Source: Mesorhizobium sp.
Lineage (GTDB): Bacteria > Pseudomonadota > Alphaproteobacteria > Rhizobiales > Rhizobiaceae
Assembly: GCA_027492275.1 (NCBI GenBank)
Contig: JAPUFC010000080.1
Span: 1-41,257, forward strand
Direction: 5' to 3'
DNA length: 41,257 nucleotides
Positions 10,242-19,048 of this stretch are shown here, one piece after another. The position numbers and the translations under genes are program-made. Under the pieces are notes generated by a model. It was not told the DNA's origin. It searched no databases and saw nothing but the letters and a program-made list of their open reading frames with translations. The first letter of the stretch is position 1. Each line of letters opens with the position of its first letter.

Positions 10242-11258
10242 ATGACCCGCGACGCGTCGAAAACCCTCTTTCATCCCTTCGACACGGGCGACCTGCCGCC
10301 GCCGGGAGAAGACTCCCGCGTCCTTTTCCTCGGCCCGGAGCCGGGTTTTCGCCTGCCCGAGGGCTTCGCCGGCAGGCTGGCTCTGGTCCAGGGCTTTCGC
10401 CCGTGGTTCAACGCCTTGAAAAACCTCGGGCATGACGTTTCGACCACGACCGAGGGCGGGGACTATGATCTCTGCCTCGTGCTGGCCGGACGGCATCGCG
10501 GCGAGAACGAGCGGCGCGTGGCGGAGGCCGTGGCGCGTGTCCGCGCCGGCGGCACCGTCCTCGTGGCAGGCTCCAGGGACGACGGGATCGCCACGCTGCG
10601 CAAGACGGTCGAGCGCCTGGCCGGTCTCGATGGGGCGGTCCCGAAATATCACGGCGTCGCGTTCTGGTTCCGCCGGCCGGACGACGGCGCGGCGTTCGCG
10701 GCCCTAGCCGCCGGCAATGCGGGAAAGGTTGTCGAGAACCGCTTCCGCGCCGCGCCGGGCATGTTCTCGCATGAGCGCGTCGACGCGGGATCGCGCCTGC
10801 TCGCCGCGCATCTGCCGGTCGGCGCGAAGGGCGCGGCCGCCGATTTCGGCGCCGGCTGGGGATTCCTTGCCGCGATGCTGGCCGAGCGCTCCCCCGGCCT
10901 GTCCCGCATCGACCTCTACGAGGCCGACCACCAGTCGCTGGAAGCGGCCAGGGAAAACCTGTCAGGCATGGCTTTCTCGCCCTTCGGCTTCCACTGGCAT
11001 GATCTGGTCGGCGAGACGGTGCGGGACCGCTACGATCTGATCGTCATGAACCCGCCCTTCCATCAGGGCAGGGCGGCCGAGCCCGATATCGGCAAGGCCA
11101 TGATTGCCGCCGCCGCGGGCGCGTTGAAGCCGGGCGGAAGGCTTTACATGGTCGCCAACCGGGGCCTGCCCTACGGCAAGGTGCTGGCGGAAAAGTTCAA
11201 GGAAGTCGCCGAGCTGGCGCGCGAGGGCGGTTTTCAGGTCTTTTCGGCGCGCCGCTGA
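10242..11258 (+). CDS. RsmC-like class I SAM-dependent methyltransferase
   Basis: This 338-residue protein has the length and two-part layout of RsmC, which methylates G1207 of 16S rRNA. An N-terminal half resembles a degenerate methyltransferase fold (residues about 1-165). The C-terminal half is an active fold with motif I ADFGAGWGFLAAMLAE (from residue about 199) and the N-P-P-F catalytic motif in VMNPPFHQGR (about 268-275). NPPF supports exocyclic amino-group methylation of a base in nucleic acid. Conserved end blocks are GALKPGGRLYMVANRGLPY. ATG 10242 is preferred because the upstream in-frame start overlaps the pnp terminator zone. The exact target residue cannot be proven. It ends convergently with fabI, 9 bases apart. 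Confidence 0.85.
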   Translation: MTRDASKTLFHPFDTGDLPPPGEDSRVLFLGPEPGFRLPEGFAGRLALVQGFRPWFNALKNLGHDVSTTTEGGDYDLCLVLAGRHRGENERRVAEAVARVRAGGTVLVAGSRDDGIATLRKTVERLAGLDGAVPKYHGVAFWFRRPDDGAAFAALAAGNAGKVVENRFRAAPGMFSHERVDAGSRLLAAHLPVGAKGAAADFGAGWGFLAAMLAERSPGLSRIDLYEADHQSLEAARENLSGMAFSPFGFHWHDLVGETVRDRYDLIVMNPPFHQGRAAEPDIGKAMIAAAAGALKPGGRLYMVANRGLPYGKVLAEKFKEVAELAREGGFQVFSARR

Positions 11259-11267
11259 CGACAAGAT

Positions 11268-12080
11268 TCAGTCGCGCGGCTCGTCCAGACGCTTCAATTC
11301 CTCCAGCACCGGCATCGAGACGATGTGGTAGCCGGAATCGACGTGGTGCACCTCGCCCGTCACGCCGGACGACAGCTCGGACAGGAGATAGAGCGCCGAC
11401 CCGCCGACATCCTCCAGCGTCACCGTGCGCCGCAGCGGCGCGTTGCGGTTCTGGTAGGCCAGCATTTGCCGGGAATCGGCGATGCCTGCGCCGGCGAGCG
11501 TGCGCACCGGCCCGGCCGACAGCGCGTTGACGCGGATGCCGCGCGGCCCGAAATCATTGGCGAGATAGCGCACGCTGGCCTCCAGCCCCGCCTTGGCCAC
11601 GCCCATGACGTTGTAGTTCGGCATGATGCGCGTCGAGCCGGCATAGGTGAGCGTGATCATAGAGCCGCCGGCCGGCATCAGCGCGGCCGCGCGCCGGGCG
11701 CATTCGGTGAAGGAGAAGCACGAGATCACCATGGTGCGCACGAAGTTCTCGCGGCTGGTGTCGGCATAGAGCCCCTTCAGCTCGTTCTTGTCTGAGAAGC
11801 CGATGGCGTGGACGATGAAATCGAGCTGGCCCCATTCGGATTTCAGCGTATCGAATGCGGCGTCCACGCTCGCGATGTCCTCCACGTCGCAGGGCAAGAG
11901 CAGCGAGGAGCCGGCCTGCTCGGCCAGCGGCTTGACGCGGCGGCCGAAGGCCTCGCCCTGGTAGGTGAAGGCCAGCGACGCGCCATGCGCCGCGAGCTTC
12001 CTGGCGATGCCCCAGGCGAGCGAATGGTCGTTGGCGACGCCCATGACGAGCCCGCGCTTGCCTTGCATCAAAAGGGCCAT
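11268..12080 (-). CDS. fabI: Enoyl-ACP reductase (NADH)
   Basis: FabI reduces the trans-2 double bond of enoyl-ACP in the last step of fatty-acid elongation. The 270-residue protein has the FabI-type short-chain dehydrogenase pattern. The cofactor loop is KRGLVMGVANDHSLAWGIA; catalytic Tyr146 and Tyr156 and Lys163 sit in TYAGSTRIMPNYNVMGVAK, at the same numbers as in E. coli FabI. Other blocks are DFIVHAIGFSDKNEL and GPVRTLAGAGI. It is the last gene of the fabA-fabB-fabI run on the minus strand, 10 bases after fabB. Rhizobia often carry a second fabI elsewhere, so this is probably the copy dedicated to the unsaturated pathway, by context. Confidence 0.96.
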   Translation of the reverse strand: MALLMQGKRGLVMGVANDHSLAWGIARKLAAHGASLAFTYQGEAFGRRVKPLAEQAGSSLLLPCDVEDIASVDAAFDTLKSEWGQLDFIVHAIGFSDKNELKGLYADTSRENFVRTMVISCFSFTECARRAAALMPAGGSMITLTYAGSTRIMPNYNVMGVAKAGLEASVRYLANDFGPRGIRVNALSAGPVRTLAGAGIADSRQMLAYQNRNAPLRRTVTLEDVGGSALYLLSELSSGVTGEVHHVDSGYHIVSMPVLEELKRLDEPRD

Positions 12081-12090
12081 GTGGGAAGTC

Positions 12091-13314
12091 CTATGAATTC
12101 AAGCGCTGGAAGACAAGCGTGGCGTTGGTGCCGCCGAAGCCGAAGGAGTTGGACAGGACGGTATCGATCCTGGCGCCGTCGATGCGCTTGCGCACGATGG
12201 GCATGCCCTCGAAGGCGGGATCGAGGTTTTCGATATGGGCGCTCTCGCCGATGAAGCCGGCCTGCATCATCAGGATCGAGTAGATCGATTCCTGCACGCC
12301 GGCCGCGCCGAGCGAATGACCGGTCAGCGACTTGGTCGAGCTGATGGCGGGCAGGCTTTCGCCGAACACCTCGCGGATCGCCGCCATCTCCTTGGCGTCG
12401 CCGATCGGGGTCGAGGTGCCGTGCGTGTTGATGTAGTCGACCGGGCCCCCCACGGTCGCCAGCGCCTGGCGCATGCAGCGCACCGCGCCCTCGCCGGAGG
12501 GGGCGACCATGTCGTGGCCGTCGGAGGTCGCGCCGTAGCCGACGAGCTCGGCGTAGATCTTCGCGCCGCGCGCCTTGGCCCGCTCCATCTCCTCCAGCAC
12601 CAGAACGCCGGCGCCGCCGGCGATGACGAAGCCGTCGCGGTCGACGTCATAGGCGCGCGAGGCGACGCTGGCCCTGTCGTTGAAGTTGGACGACATCGCG
12701 CCCATGGCGTCGAACAGGTTCGACATCGACCAGTCGAGATCCTCGTGGCCGCCGGCGAACATCACGTCCTGCTTGCCCCACTGGATCATTTCCGCCGCGT
12801 TGCCGATGCAATGCGCCGAGGTCGAGCAGGCCGACGAGATCGAATAGTTGACGCCGTGGATCTTGAACCAGGTGGCGAGCGTCGCCGAGGCCGTGGACGA
12901 CATCGCCTTCGGCACCGCGAACGGGCCGATGCGCTTCGGGCTGCCGTTCTTCAGCGTCGTCTCGGCGGCCTCCACGATGGTGCGGGTGGACGGCCCGCCC
13001 GAGCCCATGATGATGCCGGTGCGCTCATTGTTGGAGACGTCGCTCTCCGCCAGCCCGGAATCGGCGATCGCCTGCTTCATGGCGACGTGGTTCCACGCGC
13101 CGCCCTGCGACAGGAAGCGCATGGCGCGGCGGTCGACCAGCTCGGTCGGGTCGAGCGTCGGCGCGCCCCACACCCGGCAGCGGAAGCCGTGCTCGGCGAA
13201 GGATTCGGAAAAACTGATGCCCGAGCGGGCGTCATGCAGCGATTGCGTCACCTCCTCGGCATTGCCGCCGATCGAGGATACGATCCCAAGTCCGGTCACC
13301 GCGACTCGTCTCAT
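12091..13314 (-). CDS. fabB: Beta-ketoacyl-ACP synthase I
   Basis: FabB condenses malonyl-ACP with acyl-ACP, including the cis-3-decenoyl intermediate made by FabA, so it is needed for unsaturated fatty acids. The 407-residue product has the full active site: Cys163 in SSACSTSAH, His298 in NTHGTSTP, Lys328 in STKSLTGH and His333. These residue numbers match E. coli FabB. The start ATG 13314 gives [18 protein letters not shown] and follows GAGAGCGCAGG; the longer frame upstream overlaps fabA in another frame and is rejected. The glycine-rich end [14 protein letters not shown] is intact. Confidence 0.97.
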   Translation of the reverse strand: MRRVAVTGLGIVSSIGGNAEEVTQSLHDARSGISFSESFAEHGFRCRVWGAPTLDPTELVDRRAMRFLSQGGAWNHVAMKQAIADSGLAESDVSNNERTGIIMGSGGPSTRTIVEAAETTLKNGSPKRIGPFAVPKAMSSTASATLATWFKIHGVNYSISSACSTSAHCIGNAAEMIQWGKQDVMFAGGHEDLDWSMSNLFDAMGAMSSNFNDRASVASRAYDVDRDGFVIAGGAGVLVLEEMERAKARGAKIYAELVGYGATSDGHDMVAPSGEGAVRCMRQALATVGGPVDYINTHGTSTPIGDAKEMAAIREVFGESLPAISSTKSLTGHSLGAAGVQESIYSILMMQAGFIGESAHIENLDPAFEGMPIVRKRIDGARIDTVLSNSFGFGGTNATLVFQRLNS

Positions 13315-13343
13315 CCTGCGCTCTCCTGCAGCCCCTGGCCGGA

Positions 13344-13871
13344 CTAGGCCGGCTTCTCGGTCTCGGCCTGCTTGAACAGGCCCACTCTGAGGTCCGTGGC
13401 CTTGTAGATGGTGTCGCCGTCCGCTTTCAACCAGCCGTCGCCGATACCGAGCACCAGCCTGCCCCGCATGACCCGCTTGAAATCGACGCCGTATTCGACC
13501 TTTTTGACCGAGGGCGTCACCATGCCGGTGAACTTCACCTCGCCGGTGGACAGCGCGCGTCCCTTGCCGGGCTCGCCCAGCCAGCCCAGGAAGAAGCCGG
13601 CAAGCTGCCACAGCGCGTCGAGCCCGAGGCAGCCGGGCATCACGGGGTCGCCGATGAAATGGCAGGGGAAGAACCACAGGTCGCGGTGGATATCGAGTTC
13701 GGCGCGGACATAGCCCTTGTCGAAATCGCCGCCGGACTGCGAGATGTCGGTGATGCGGTTGAACATCAGCATCGGCGGGTAGGGCAGTTGCGCGTTGCCC
13801 GGACCGAACAGCTCGCCGCGCGCGCAGGCAAGCAGCTCCTCGTAGCCGTAGCTGGACTTCGAAACCGCCAT
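13344..13871 (-). CDS. fabA: 3-hydroxydecanoyl-ACP dehydratase/isomerase
   Basis: FabA dehydrates 3-hydroxydecanoyl-ACP and isomerises the trans-2 to the cis-3 product, the branch point to unsaturated fatty acids. The 175-residue protein has the hot-dog helix [24 protein letters not shown] with catalytic His71 and Asp85. Conserved blocks [12 protein letters not shown] and [11 protein letters not shown] flank it. It is first in the fabA-fabB-fabI operon and is divergent from irr with a 205-bp shared upstream region, an arrangement seen in many Hyphomicrobiales. Confidence 0.97.
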   Translation of the reverse strand: MAVSKSSYGYEELLACARGELFGPGNAQLPYPPMLMFNRITDISQSGGDFDKGYVRAELDIHRDLWFFPCHFIGDPVMPGCLGLDALWQLAGFFLGWLGEPGKGRALSTGEVKFTGMVTPSVKKVEYGVDFKRVMRGRLVLGIGDGWLKADGDTIYKATDLRVGLFKQAETEKPA

Positions 13872-13993
13872 CGATCGCGTTCCCGTTCCCGCGAGGCGTT
13901 TCGCGACCGCCCCGCATCCCTAAGATTCTTGTTCCGGCGAAAATCCGGGTGCCAGCGATTAACCCGACGACCGGACCGGGTCAATGCGTGCTA

Positions 13994-14022
13994 TTGATCG
14001 CCTTTCCGGGACGGAATATATC
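13994..14022 (+). promoter_or_regulatory. Candidate sigma70-type promoter for irr
   Basis: TTGATC (13994-13999) and TATATC (14017-14022) are separated by 17 bases. Each hexamer matches 4 of 6 consensus positions, and the pair sits 55 bases before the irr start. The shared fabA-irr region (13872-14076) holds no clear Irr box of the TTTAGAA-N3-TTCTAAA type; only a weak AAGATTCTT lies nearer fabA. Confidence 0.4.
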
Positions 14023-14076
14023 TGCTTTGATCGATAGGGGCGGCGAAGCGCGCCGATTGGCGCGGCGAGCGGCGGA

Positions 14077-14502
14077 ATGGACCGGAGAATGCACGAACAC
14101 GGATTGTCGGCAGATGAGAGGGTCCGCACGGCGGGGCTGCGCCCGACGCGCCAGCGCGTCGCACTGGTCACCCTGCTTTTCGCGCAGGGCGACCGGCACA
14201 TCTCGGCCGAGGAACTGCACGACGAGGCGCTGGGCGCGGGCATCCACGTGTCGCTGGCGACCGTCTACAACACGCTGCACCAGTTCACGGAAGCCGGCCT
14301 GCTGCGCATCCTGGCGGTAGAGGGCGCGCGCACCTATTTCGACACCAACACGTCCGACCACCATCACTTCTTCGTCGAGGGCGAGAACACCGTGTTCGAC
14401 ATCGCGCCCGGCCCGGTCAAGGTCACGAACCTGCCCGAGCCGCCGGAGGGCATGGAGATCGCCAACGTGGATATCGTCATCCGGCTGCGGCCGAAGCGGT
14501 AG
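14077..14502 (+). CDS. irr: Iron response regulator Irr (Fur family)
   Basis: Irr is the Fur-family repressor/activator that controls haem and iron genes in Hyphomicrobiales and is degraded or inactivated when haem is present. The 141-residue protein has the Fur winged helix (LRPTRQRVALVTLLF; HISAEELHDEALGAGIHVSLATVYNTLHQFTEAGLL) and the His-rich motif SDHHHFF used for haem/metal sensing. It contains no cysteine, so the N-terminal GCPWHD-like haem regulatory motif of Bradyrhizobium Irr is absent. Haem response, if any, would use the histidine site, as in Rhizobium. Its position divergent from fabA is the usual one and separates it from Fur/Mur or Zur. ATG 14089 is a possible shorter start. 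Confidence 0.92.
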   Translation: MDRRMHEHGLSADERVRTAGLRPTRQRVALVTLLFAQGDRHISAEELHDEALGAGIHVSLATVYNTLHQFTEAGLLRILAVEGARTYFDTNTSDHHHFFVEGENTVFDIAPGPVKVTNLPEPPEGMEIANVDIVIRLRPKR

Positions 14503-14524
14503 GTCGAAGCGCAGGTCTTCGAAA

Positions 14525-14562
14525 GCCCGCTCGGGCGGGTAGGGCGCGCGGAAGGCCCGCCC
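14525..14562. terminator. Hairpin region between convergent irr and SH3 gene
   Basis: Arms 14533-14539 (GGGCGGG) and 14556-14562 (CCCGCCC) can pair, and GCCCG 14525-14529 can alternatively pair with CGGGC 14532-14536. The region lies between two genes that end toward each other and touches the stop codon of the minus-strand gene. No T-run is seen, so an intrinsic terminator role is only tentative. Confidence 0.3.
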
Positions 14563-15128
14563 TACTGCTTGACCTGTTCGCCGGGATAGGCGCCCCAGAC
14601 GAAGGTCTGCTCCAGCCAGCCGGAATGGCCTGAGACGGAAATGCGGCACCAGTCGCCGTCGCAGCTCTCGATCGAGCCGATCACGCCGGGCTCCAGCATC
14701 GCCACCGCGCCGGCGCCCGCCTGCGGCGATTTCAGCAGGTTGAGCTGCACCGACTTGCCCTTCTGCCACGGCGCGATGATCGCGGTGCGCCGGCCCGACA
14801 GCAGCGACTGGTTGATCCAGCCCTCCGCCCCGTCCGCGTCGCGCACGCGCCGCCAGTTGTCGTATTCCTGGATGATCTCCATCGGCAGGCCCGGCTTCAG
14901 GTACAGCCAGTCGACGGCGTAGTTGACGCCCGGTCCGACGCGCGAATTGACCCGTCCGGACTTCAGGCTGACGAAGCGCGGCAGCGGCAGGCCGCTCGGC
15001 CCGCGCGTCACGTTCTGCACGGCCGCCGCCGTGGGCGATCCCGCCGTCTGCGCCGGCGCCTCCGGCGCTGCCGCCAGCACGGCGGCGCCGAGCGTCATGG
15101 CGAACACGATGCGAAGCGATCCCGACAT
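14562..15128 (-). CDS. Exported SH3-domain protein (DUF1058-like)
   Basis: This 188-residue protein has a signal peptide (hydrophobic stretch IVFAMTLGAAVLAAAPEAPAQ, likely cut after an Ala-x-Ala site) and two bacterial SH3-like repeats. The first (residues about 50-110) has RFVSLKSGRVNSRVGPGVNYAVDWLY and GAEGWINQSLLSGRR. The second (about 115-180) has VQLNLLKSP and WCRISVSGHSGWLEQ. Such domains often bind peptidoglycan or cell-envelope peptides in the periplasm; the exact role is unknown. ATG 15128 is preferred because GGTGG lies just upstream; an ATG 11 codons earlier is possible. The family is frequent beside the dehydrogenase found next door in rhizobia, but no functional link is evident. 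Confidence 0.85.
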   Translation of the reverse strand: MSGSLRIVFAMTLGAAVLAAAPEAPAQTAGSPTAAAVQNVTRGPSGLPLPRFVSLKSGRVNSRVGPGVNYAVDWLYLKPGLPMEIIQEYDNWRRVRDADGAEGWINQSLLSGRRTAIIAPWQKGKSVQLNLLKSPQAGAGAVAMLEPGVIGSIESCDGDWCRISVSGHSGWLEQTFVWGAYPGEQVKQ

Positions 15129-15284
15129 TTCCACCACCCGAGACCCAAGCAAGGCAGCCATGCGGCTTTTTGCTTTGTCTTCACGGGCCCCGCTTGTTAG
15201 AGACTATGCCTGCCAAGGCTTGCCGCCAGTTTCGCCGGTCTTGGTTAAGGACGTCTAAAAAAAGAACATTTGGGTCGAGGAAAC

Positions 15285-16286
15285 ATGGCGGGCAGGAAGA
15301 AACCCCTCGTCGTCATCACGCGCAAGCTGCCGGACCCGGTCGAGACGCGCATGCGCGAGCTGTTCGACGCGCGCCTCAACGTCGACGACCATCCCATGAC
15401 ACAGCCCGAGCTGGTCGCCGCCATGCAGCAGGCCGACGTGCTGGTGCCCACCGTGACCGACCGCATCGACGAGGCGCTGATTGCCCAGGCCGGGCCGCAG
15501 CTCAGGCTGATCGCCAATTTCGGCAACGGCGTCGACAAGATCGACGTGGCGGCCGCCGTCGCGCGCGGCATCACCGTGACCAACACGCCGAACGTTTTGA
15601 CCGAGGACACGGCCGACATGACCATGGCGCTGATCTGCGCCGTCATGCGCCGGCTCTCGGAAGGGGCGCGCATCATCGAGAGCGGCGGCAAATGGGGCGG
15701 CTGGGCGCCCACCTGGATGCTCGGCCGCCGCATCAGGGGCAAGCGCCTCGGCATCGTCGGCATGGGGCGCATCGGCACGGCGCTGGCCCACCGCGCCAAG
15801 GCCTTCGGCATCGCCATCCACTACCACAACCGCCACCGCGTCCTGCCGGCCGTCGAGGAGCAGCTCGAGGCGACCTACTGGGAAAGCCTCGACCAGATGA
15901 TGGCCCGCATGGACATCATCTCGGTCAACTGCCCGTCCACGCCCGCCACCTACCACCTCCTGTCCGCCCGCCGGCTGGCCCTGCTCCAGCCCACCGCCTA
16001 CATCGTCAACACCGCGCGCGGCGACATCGTCGACGAGGAGGCGCTGATCAAGCTTCTTCAGGAGGACAGGCTCGGCGGCGCCGGGCTCGACGTCTACGCC
16101 CGGGAGCCGGTGGTGAATCCGCGTCTCGTCAAGCTGGCGGCCAAGGGCAAGGTCGTGCTGCTGCCGCACATGGCTTCCGCCACCATCGAGGGCCGCATCG
16201 ACATGGGCGAGAAGGTCATCATCAACATCCGCGCCCATTGTGACGGCCACCGCCCGCCCGACCGCGTCCTGCCGCTGAAGCTGTGA
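15285..16286 (+). CDS. D-2-hydroxyacid dehydrogenase (glyoxylate reductase / D-glycerate dehydrogenase type)
   Basis: This 333-residue NAD(P)-dependent enzyme belongs to the D-isomer-specific 2-hydroxyacid dehydrogenases. The N-terminal half binds substrate (IANFGNGVDKIDV). The Rossmann motif GIVGMGRIG is present, and the catalytic Arg, Glu and His are in VNTARGDIVDEEAL, VYAREPVVN and LLPHMASAT. The family reduces glyoxylate or hydroxypyruvate, or oxidises D-glycerate; which one is not decidable from sequence. ATG 15285 follows GTCGAGGAAAC, a good Shine-Dalgarno. A TTG 15 bases upstream is less likely. The TGA overlaps a GTG that opens the frame of the next gene, so the two may be coupled. 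Confidence 0.92.
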   Translation: MAGRKKPLVVITRKLPDPVETRMRELFDARLNVDDHPMTQPELVAAMQQADVLVPTVTDRIDEALIAQAGPQLRLIANFGNGVDKIDVAAAVARGITVTNTPNVLTEDTADMTMALICAVMRRLSEGARIIESGGKWGGWAPTWMLGRRIRGKRLGIVGMGRIGTALAHRAKAFGIAIHYHNRHRVLPAVEEQLEATYWESLDQMMARMDIISVNCPSTPATYHLLSARRLALLQPTAYIVNTARGDIVDEEALIKLLQEDRLGGAGLDVYAREPVVNPRLVKLAAKGKVVLLPHMASATIEGRIDMGEKVIINIRAHCDGHRPPDRVLPLKL

Positions 16287-16303
16287 CAGGCAGCCTGCCT
16301 CGC

Positions 16304-17056
16304 ATGGCGCAGAACATCTACGATCATCCCGACTTCTTCGCCGGCTACAGCCGGTTGCCGCGCCAGGTCCGCGGGCTCGACGGCGCTCCCGAGTGGCCCG
16401 CGGTCCGAGCCATGCTGCCCGAGCTGACCGGCAGGCATGTCGCCGATCTGGGCTGCGGCTTCGGCTGGGCCTCGCGCTGGATGCGGGAGCAAGGCGCGGC
16501 CTCCGTGCTCGGCCTCGATCTGTCGCGCACCATGATCGCCCGGGCGAAAGACGACACGGCGGACCCCGCAGTCGAATACCGCATCGCGGACCTCGAGACG
16601 CTGACCCTGCCCGGGACGGCGTTCGATCTGGTCTACAGCGCCCTGGCCTTTCACTACGTCGCGGATTTCGAACGCCTGATCCGCACCGTCCACGCGGCGC
16701 TGGTTCCCGGCGGTAGCCTGGTCTTCACCATCGAGCATCCGATCTTCATGGCGGCCGCGCATCCGCGCTGGAACCTCGACGAGGACGGCCGCAGGACCTG
16801 GCCCGTCAACGGCTACTCGATCGAAGGCGAGCGGCGCACCGACTGGTTCGTCAAGGGTGTCGTCAAGTACCACCGCACGCTCGGCACGACGCTCAACACG
16901 CTGATTACAGCCGGCTTCGACCTGCGGCGGGTGGAGGAGTTCGCGCCGACGCCGACGCAGGTCGAATGCATGCCCGAACTTGCCGAGGAGCTCGAGCGCC
17001 CGATGATGCTGCTGGTCTCGGCGCACAAGCCCAGGCGTGACTATCACGCACCGTGA
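16304..17056 (+). CDS. Class I SAM-dependent methyltransferase
   Basis: The 250-residue protein has a canonical methyltransferase core: motif I VADLGCGFGWASRWM, the acidic motif II LGLDLS, motif III RIADLETLTL and FDLVYSALAFHYVADFERLI. This is the ubiquinone/menaquinone-methylase-like (Methyltransf_11) pattern. The substrate is unknown and could be a small molecule. The start MAQNIYDHPDFFAGYSRL looks like that of related proteins. A GTG at 16283, overlapping the previous stop as GTGA, would add 7 residues and is possible. The 3' end overlaps the convergent moeB gene by 13 bases. Confidence 0.86.
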   Translation: MAQNIYDHPDFFAGYSRLPRQVRGLDGAPEWPAVRAMLPELTGRHVADLGCGFGWASRWMREQGAASVLGLDLSRTMIARAKDDTADPAVEYRIADLETLTLPGTAFDLVYSALAFHYVADFERLIRTVHAALVPGGSLVFTIEHPIFMAAAHPRWNLDEDGRRTWPVNGYSIEGERRTDWFVKGVVKYHRTLGTTLNTLITAGFDLRRVEEFAPTPTQVECMPELAEELERPMMLLVSAHKPRRDYHAP

Positions 17057-17811
17057 GACGGCCCGTAGCGGATCGTGTCGAAGCGCGCGCCCAGCGCGTC
17101 GTAGAGCAGCAGTCGGCCGACCAGCGGCTCGCCGATGCCGGTGATCAGCTTGATCGCCTCTAGCGCCTGCAGCGTGCCCATCACGCCGGTCAGCGCGCCG
17201 AGCACGCCGGCTTGCGCGCAGGAGGGTACGAGGCCGGCCGGCGGCGGCTCGGGAAAAAGATCCCGGTAGGACGGGTTGCGCCGCCCGTCCGTTCCCGTCT
17301 CATGCGGCTTGAGCACGGTGAGCGAGCCGTCGAAACGCCCGACGGCGGCGTGCACCAGCGGCCGCCCCACCGCCGCGCAGGCATCGGCGACCGCGTAGCG
17401 CGTGTCGAAATTGTCGGAACCGTCCACCACCAGATCATACGCCTCGATGATGCCGGCCGCGTTGTCCGGCGTCAGGCGCAGCGCATGCGCCTCCACCGCG
17501 ACATGCGGGTTGATGCGGGCTATCGCCTCACGCGCGCTGTCCAGCTTCGACCGCCCGACCGAAGCGGTGTCGTGGATCACCTGCCGTTGCAGGTTGGACA
17601 GCGACACCGTGTCGTCCTCCACGATGCCCAGCGTGCCGACGCCGGCGGCGGCCAGATATTGCAGCGCCGGCGCGCCCAGCCCGCCCGCGCCGATGACCAG
17701 CACGCGGGCGCGTTTCAGCTTCTGCTGTCCCGGTCCGCCGATCTCCGGCAGCACGATGTGGCGCGCGTAGCGCTCGATTTCTTCCGCCGACAGCGGTGCG
17801 GGATTGTCCAT
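17044..17811 (-). CDS. moeB: Molybdopterin-synthase adenylyltransferase (MoeB/ThiF family)
   Basis: MoeB adenylates the C-terminal Gly-Gly of the small sulfur carrier MoaD in molybdenum cofactor synthesis; ThiF does the same for ThiS. The 255-residue protein has the E1-like fold: start helix RYARHIVLPEIGG, ATP loop GAGGLGAPALQYLAAAGVG, VEDDTVSLSNLQRQV and DGSDNFDTRY. PSCAQAGVLG holds the conserved cysteine. The two CxxC zinc pairs of E. coli MoeB are absent: the first is replaced by SYRD and the second is missing with the C-terminal end. Rhizobial members are often like this. MoeB is the usual call by context downstream of recF, but a ThiF-like role cannot be excluded. Confidence 0.85.
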   Translation of the reverse strand: MDNPAPLSAEEIERYARHIVLPEIGGPGQQKLKRARVLVIGAGGLGAPALQYLAAAGVGTLGIVEDDTVSLSNLQRQVIHDTASVGRSKLDSAREAIARINPHVAVEAHALRLTPDNAAGIIEAYDLVVDGSDNFDTRYAVADACAAVGRPLVHAAVGRFDGSLTVLKPHETGTDGRRNPSYRDLFPEPPPAGLVPSCAQAGVLGALTGVMGTLQALEAIKLITGIGEPLVGRLLLYDALGARFDTIRYGPSHGA

Positions 17812-17842
17812 GCCGCAGATATAGACGCGGCGGGGCCGAAAG

Positions 17843-18988
17843 TCAGGCGGTGGGCCGGACCGTGCCGTGATCGACGGTCAGGAACTGCGCGCGCCCGTCG
17901 AGGGCCGAGAACAGCGAGGCCTCCGTGCCCGTCATGAAGGTCTGGCCGCCGAGTTCCTCCAGGATGGAGAACAGCGCGGCGCGCCGCCCGGCATCGAGAT
18001 GGGCGGCGATCTCGTCGAGAAGCAGGATCGGCACCTTGCCGCCGATGCCGGCGCACAGCCGCGCGTGGCCCAGCACGATGCCGATCAGCAGCGCCTTCTG
18101 CTCGCCCGTCGAGCAGAGCTCGGCCGGCATGGATTTCGGCCGGTGCCGCACCACGAGGTCCGAGCGGTGCGGGCCCGACAGCGTGCGCCCGGCCGCGCGG
18201 TCGCGCTCCCTGCCGGCGGCCAGCGCGCGGCGGAAATCTTCCTCGGTGTCGATCGCCGCCTCCCGGCCGACGCGCTCCTCCAGCGCGCCGGCGATGGCGA
18301 GATCGGCTTGCGGGAAGGGGCCCGTCTCCGGCAGCCGCGCCGTCATGGCGGCCAGCAGGCGCACCGTCTCGGCGCGGGCGGCGGCGATCGCCACGCCGGT
18401 CTCGGCCATCTGCGCCTCGATCGCCTCGAACCAGCGCCCGTCGCGCGAGCCTTCCGCCAGCAGCCGGTTGCGGCCGCGCATCGCCTTCTCGTAGTCGAGC
18501 GCGCGCTGGCCGTGGCGCGCGTCGACCGTCAGCACCAGCCGGTCGAGGAAACGCCGGCGGTCGCCGGCCGGGCCGGTGAACAGCGCGTCCATCGACGGCG
18601 TCAGCCACAGCACCTGTAGCCACTCCAGAAGGTCGTCGGCGGGCCGGTTCGCTCCGTTGACGCGCACGCGCCGCCCGCCTTCGCCGGGCTCCAGCCCCGC
18701 CGTGCCCGTGCCGATCTCGGCCTCGCCGTCGGGGCCGTCGAGGCGGGCATGGATGGCGAAGCCGGACGCCCCGCCGTCGCGCGCCACCTCGGCATAGGCG
18801 GCGCGGCGCATGCCGCGTCCGGGGGCGAGCAGGGAAAGCGCTTCCAGAAGGTTGGTCTTGCCGGCGCCGTTCTCGCCGGTCAGCACCACCGCGCCCGGCT
18901 CGAGGTCAAGCGACAGCGCACCGTAGTTGCGGAAATCGGCGAGCGTCAGCTTTCGGACGGAAACACGGGCGGCGCTATGGTGGGACAT
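17843..18988 (-). CDS. recF: DNA replication/repair protein RecF
   Basis: RecF is an ABC-type ATPase that loads RecA at gaps together with RecO and RecR. The 381-residue product has Walker A GENGAGKT (residues 38-45) within the start LTLADFRNYGALSLDL. The RecF block LQVLWLTPSMDALFTGPAGDRRRFLDRLV is present, and the late signature STGEQKALLIGIVLGHA precedes Walker B ILLLDEIAAHLD. It follows dnaN by 60 bases on the same strand, completing dnaA-dnaN-recF. gyrB, which follows recF in many bacteria, is not present; moeB is there instead. Confidence 0.97.
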   Translation of the reverse strand: MSHHSAARVSVRKLTLADFRNYGALSLDLEPGAVVLTGENGAGKTNLLEALSLLAPGRGMRRAAYAEVARDGGASGFAIHARLDGPDGEAEIGTGTAGLEPGEGGRRVRVNGANRPADDLLEWLQVLWLTPSMDALFTGPAGDRRRFLDRLVLTVDARHGQRALDYEKAMRGRNRLLAEGSRDGRWFEAIEAQMAETGVAIAAARAETVRLLAAMTARLPETGPFPQADLAIAGALEERVGREAAIDTEEDFRRALAAGRERDRAAGRTLSGPHRSDLVVRHRPKSMPAELCSTGEQKALLIGIVLGHARLCAGIGGKVPILLLDEIAAHLDAGRRAALFSILEELGGQTFMTGTEASLFSALDGRAQFLTVDHGTVRPTA

Positions 18989-19048
18989 GCCGCCTCGCTA
19001 TGCCAAGCGGCCGGGTTTCCCGCAAGGCCGGGGGAGAGCCGTCCCGCC

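Noticed and set aside
13872-14076. An Irr box controlling irr/fabA
   Set aside because: No TTTAGAA-N3-TTCTAAA-like element was found; AAGATTCTT alone is too short.
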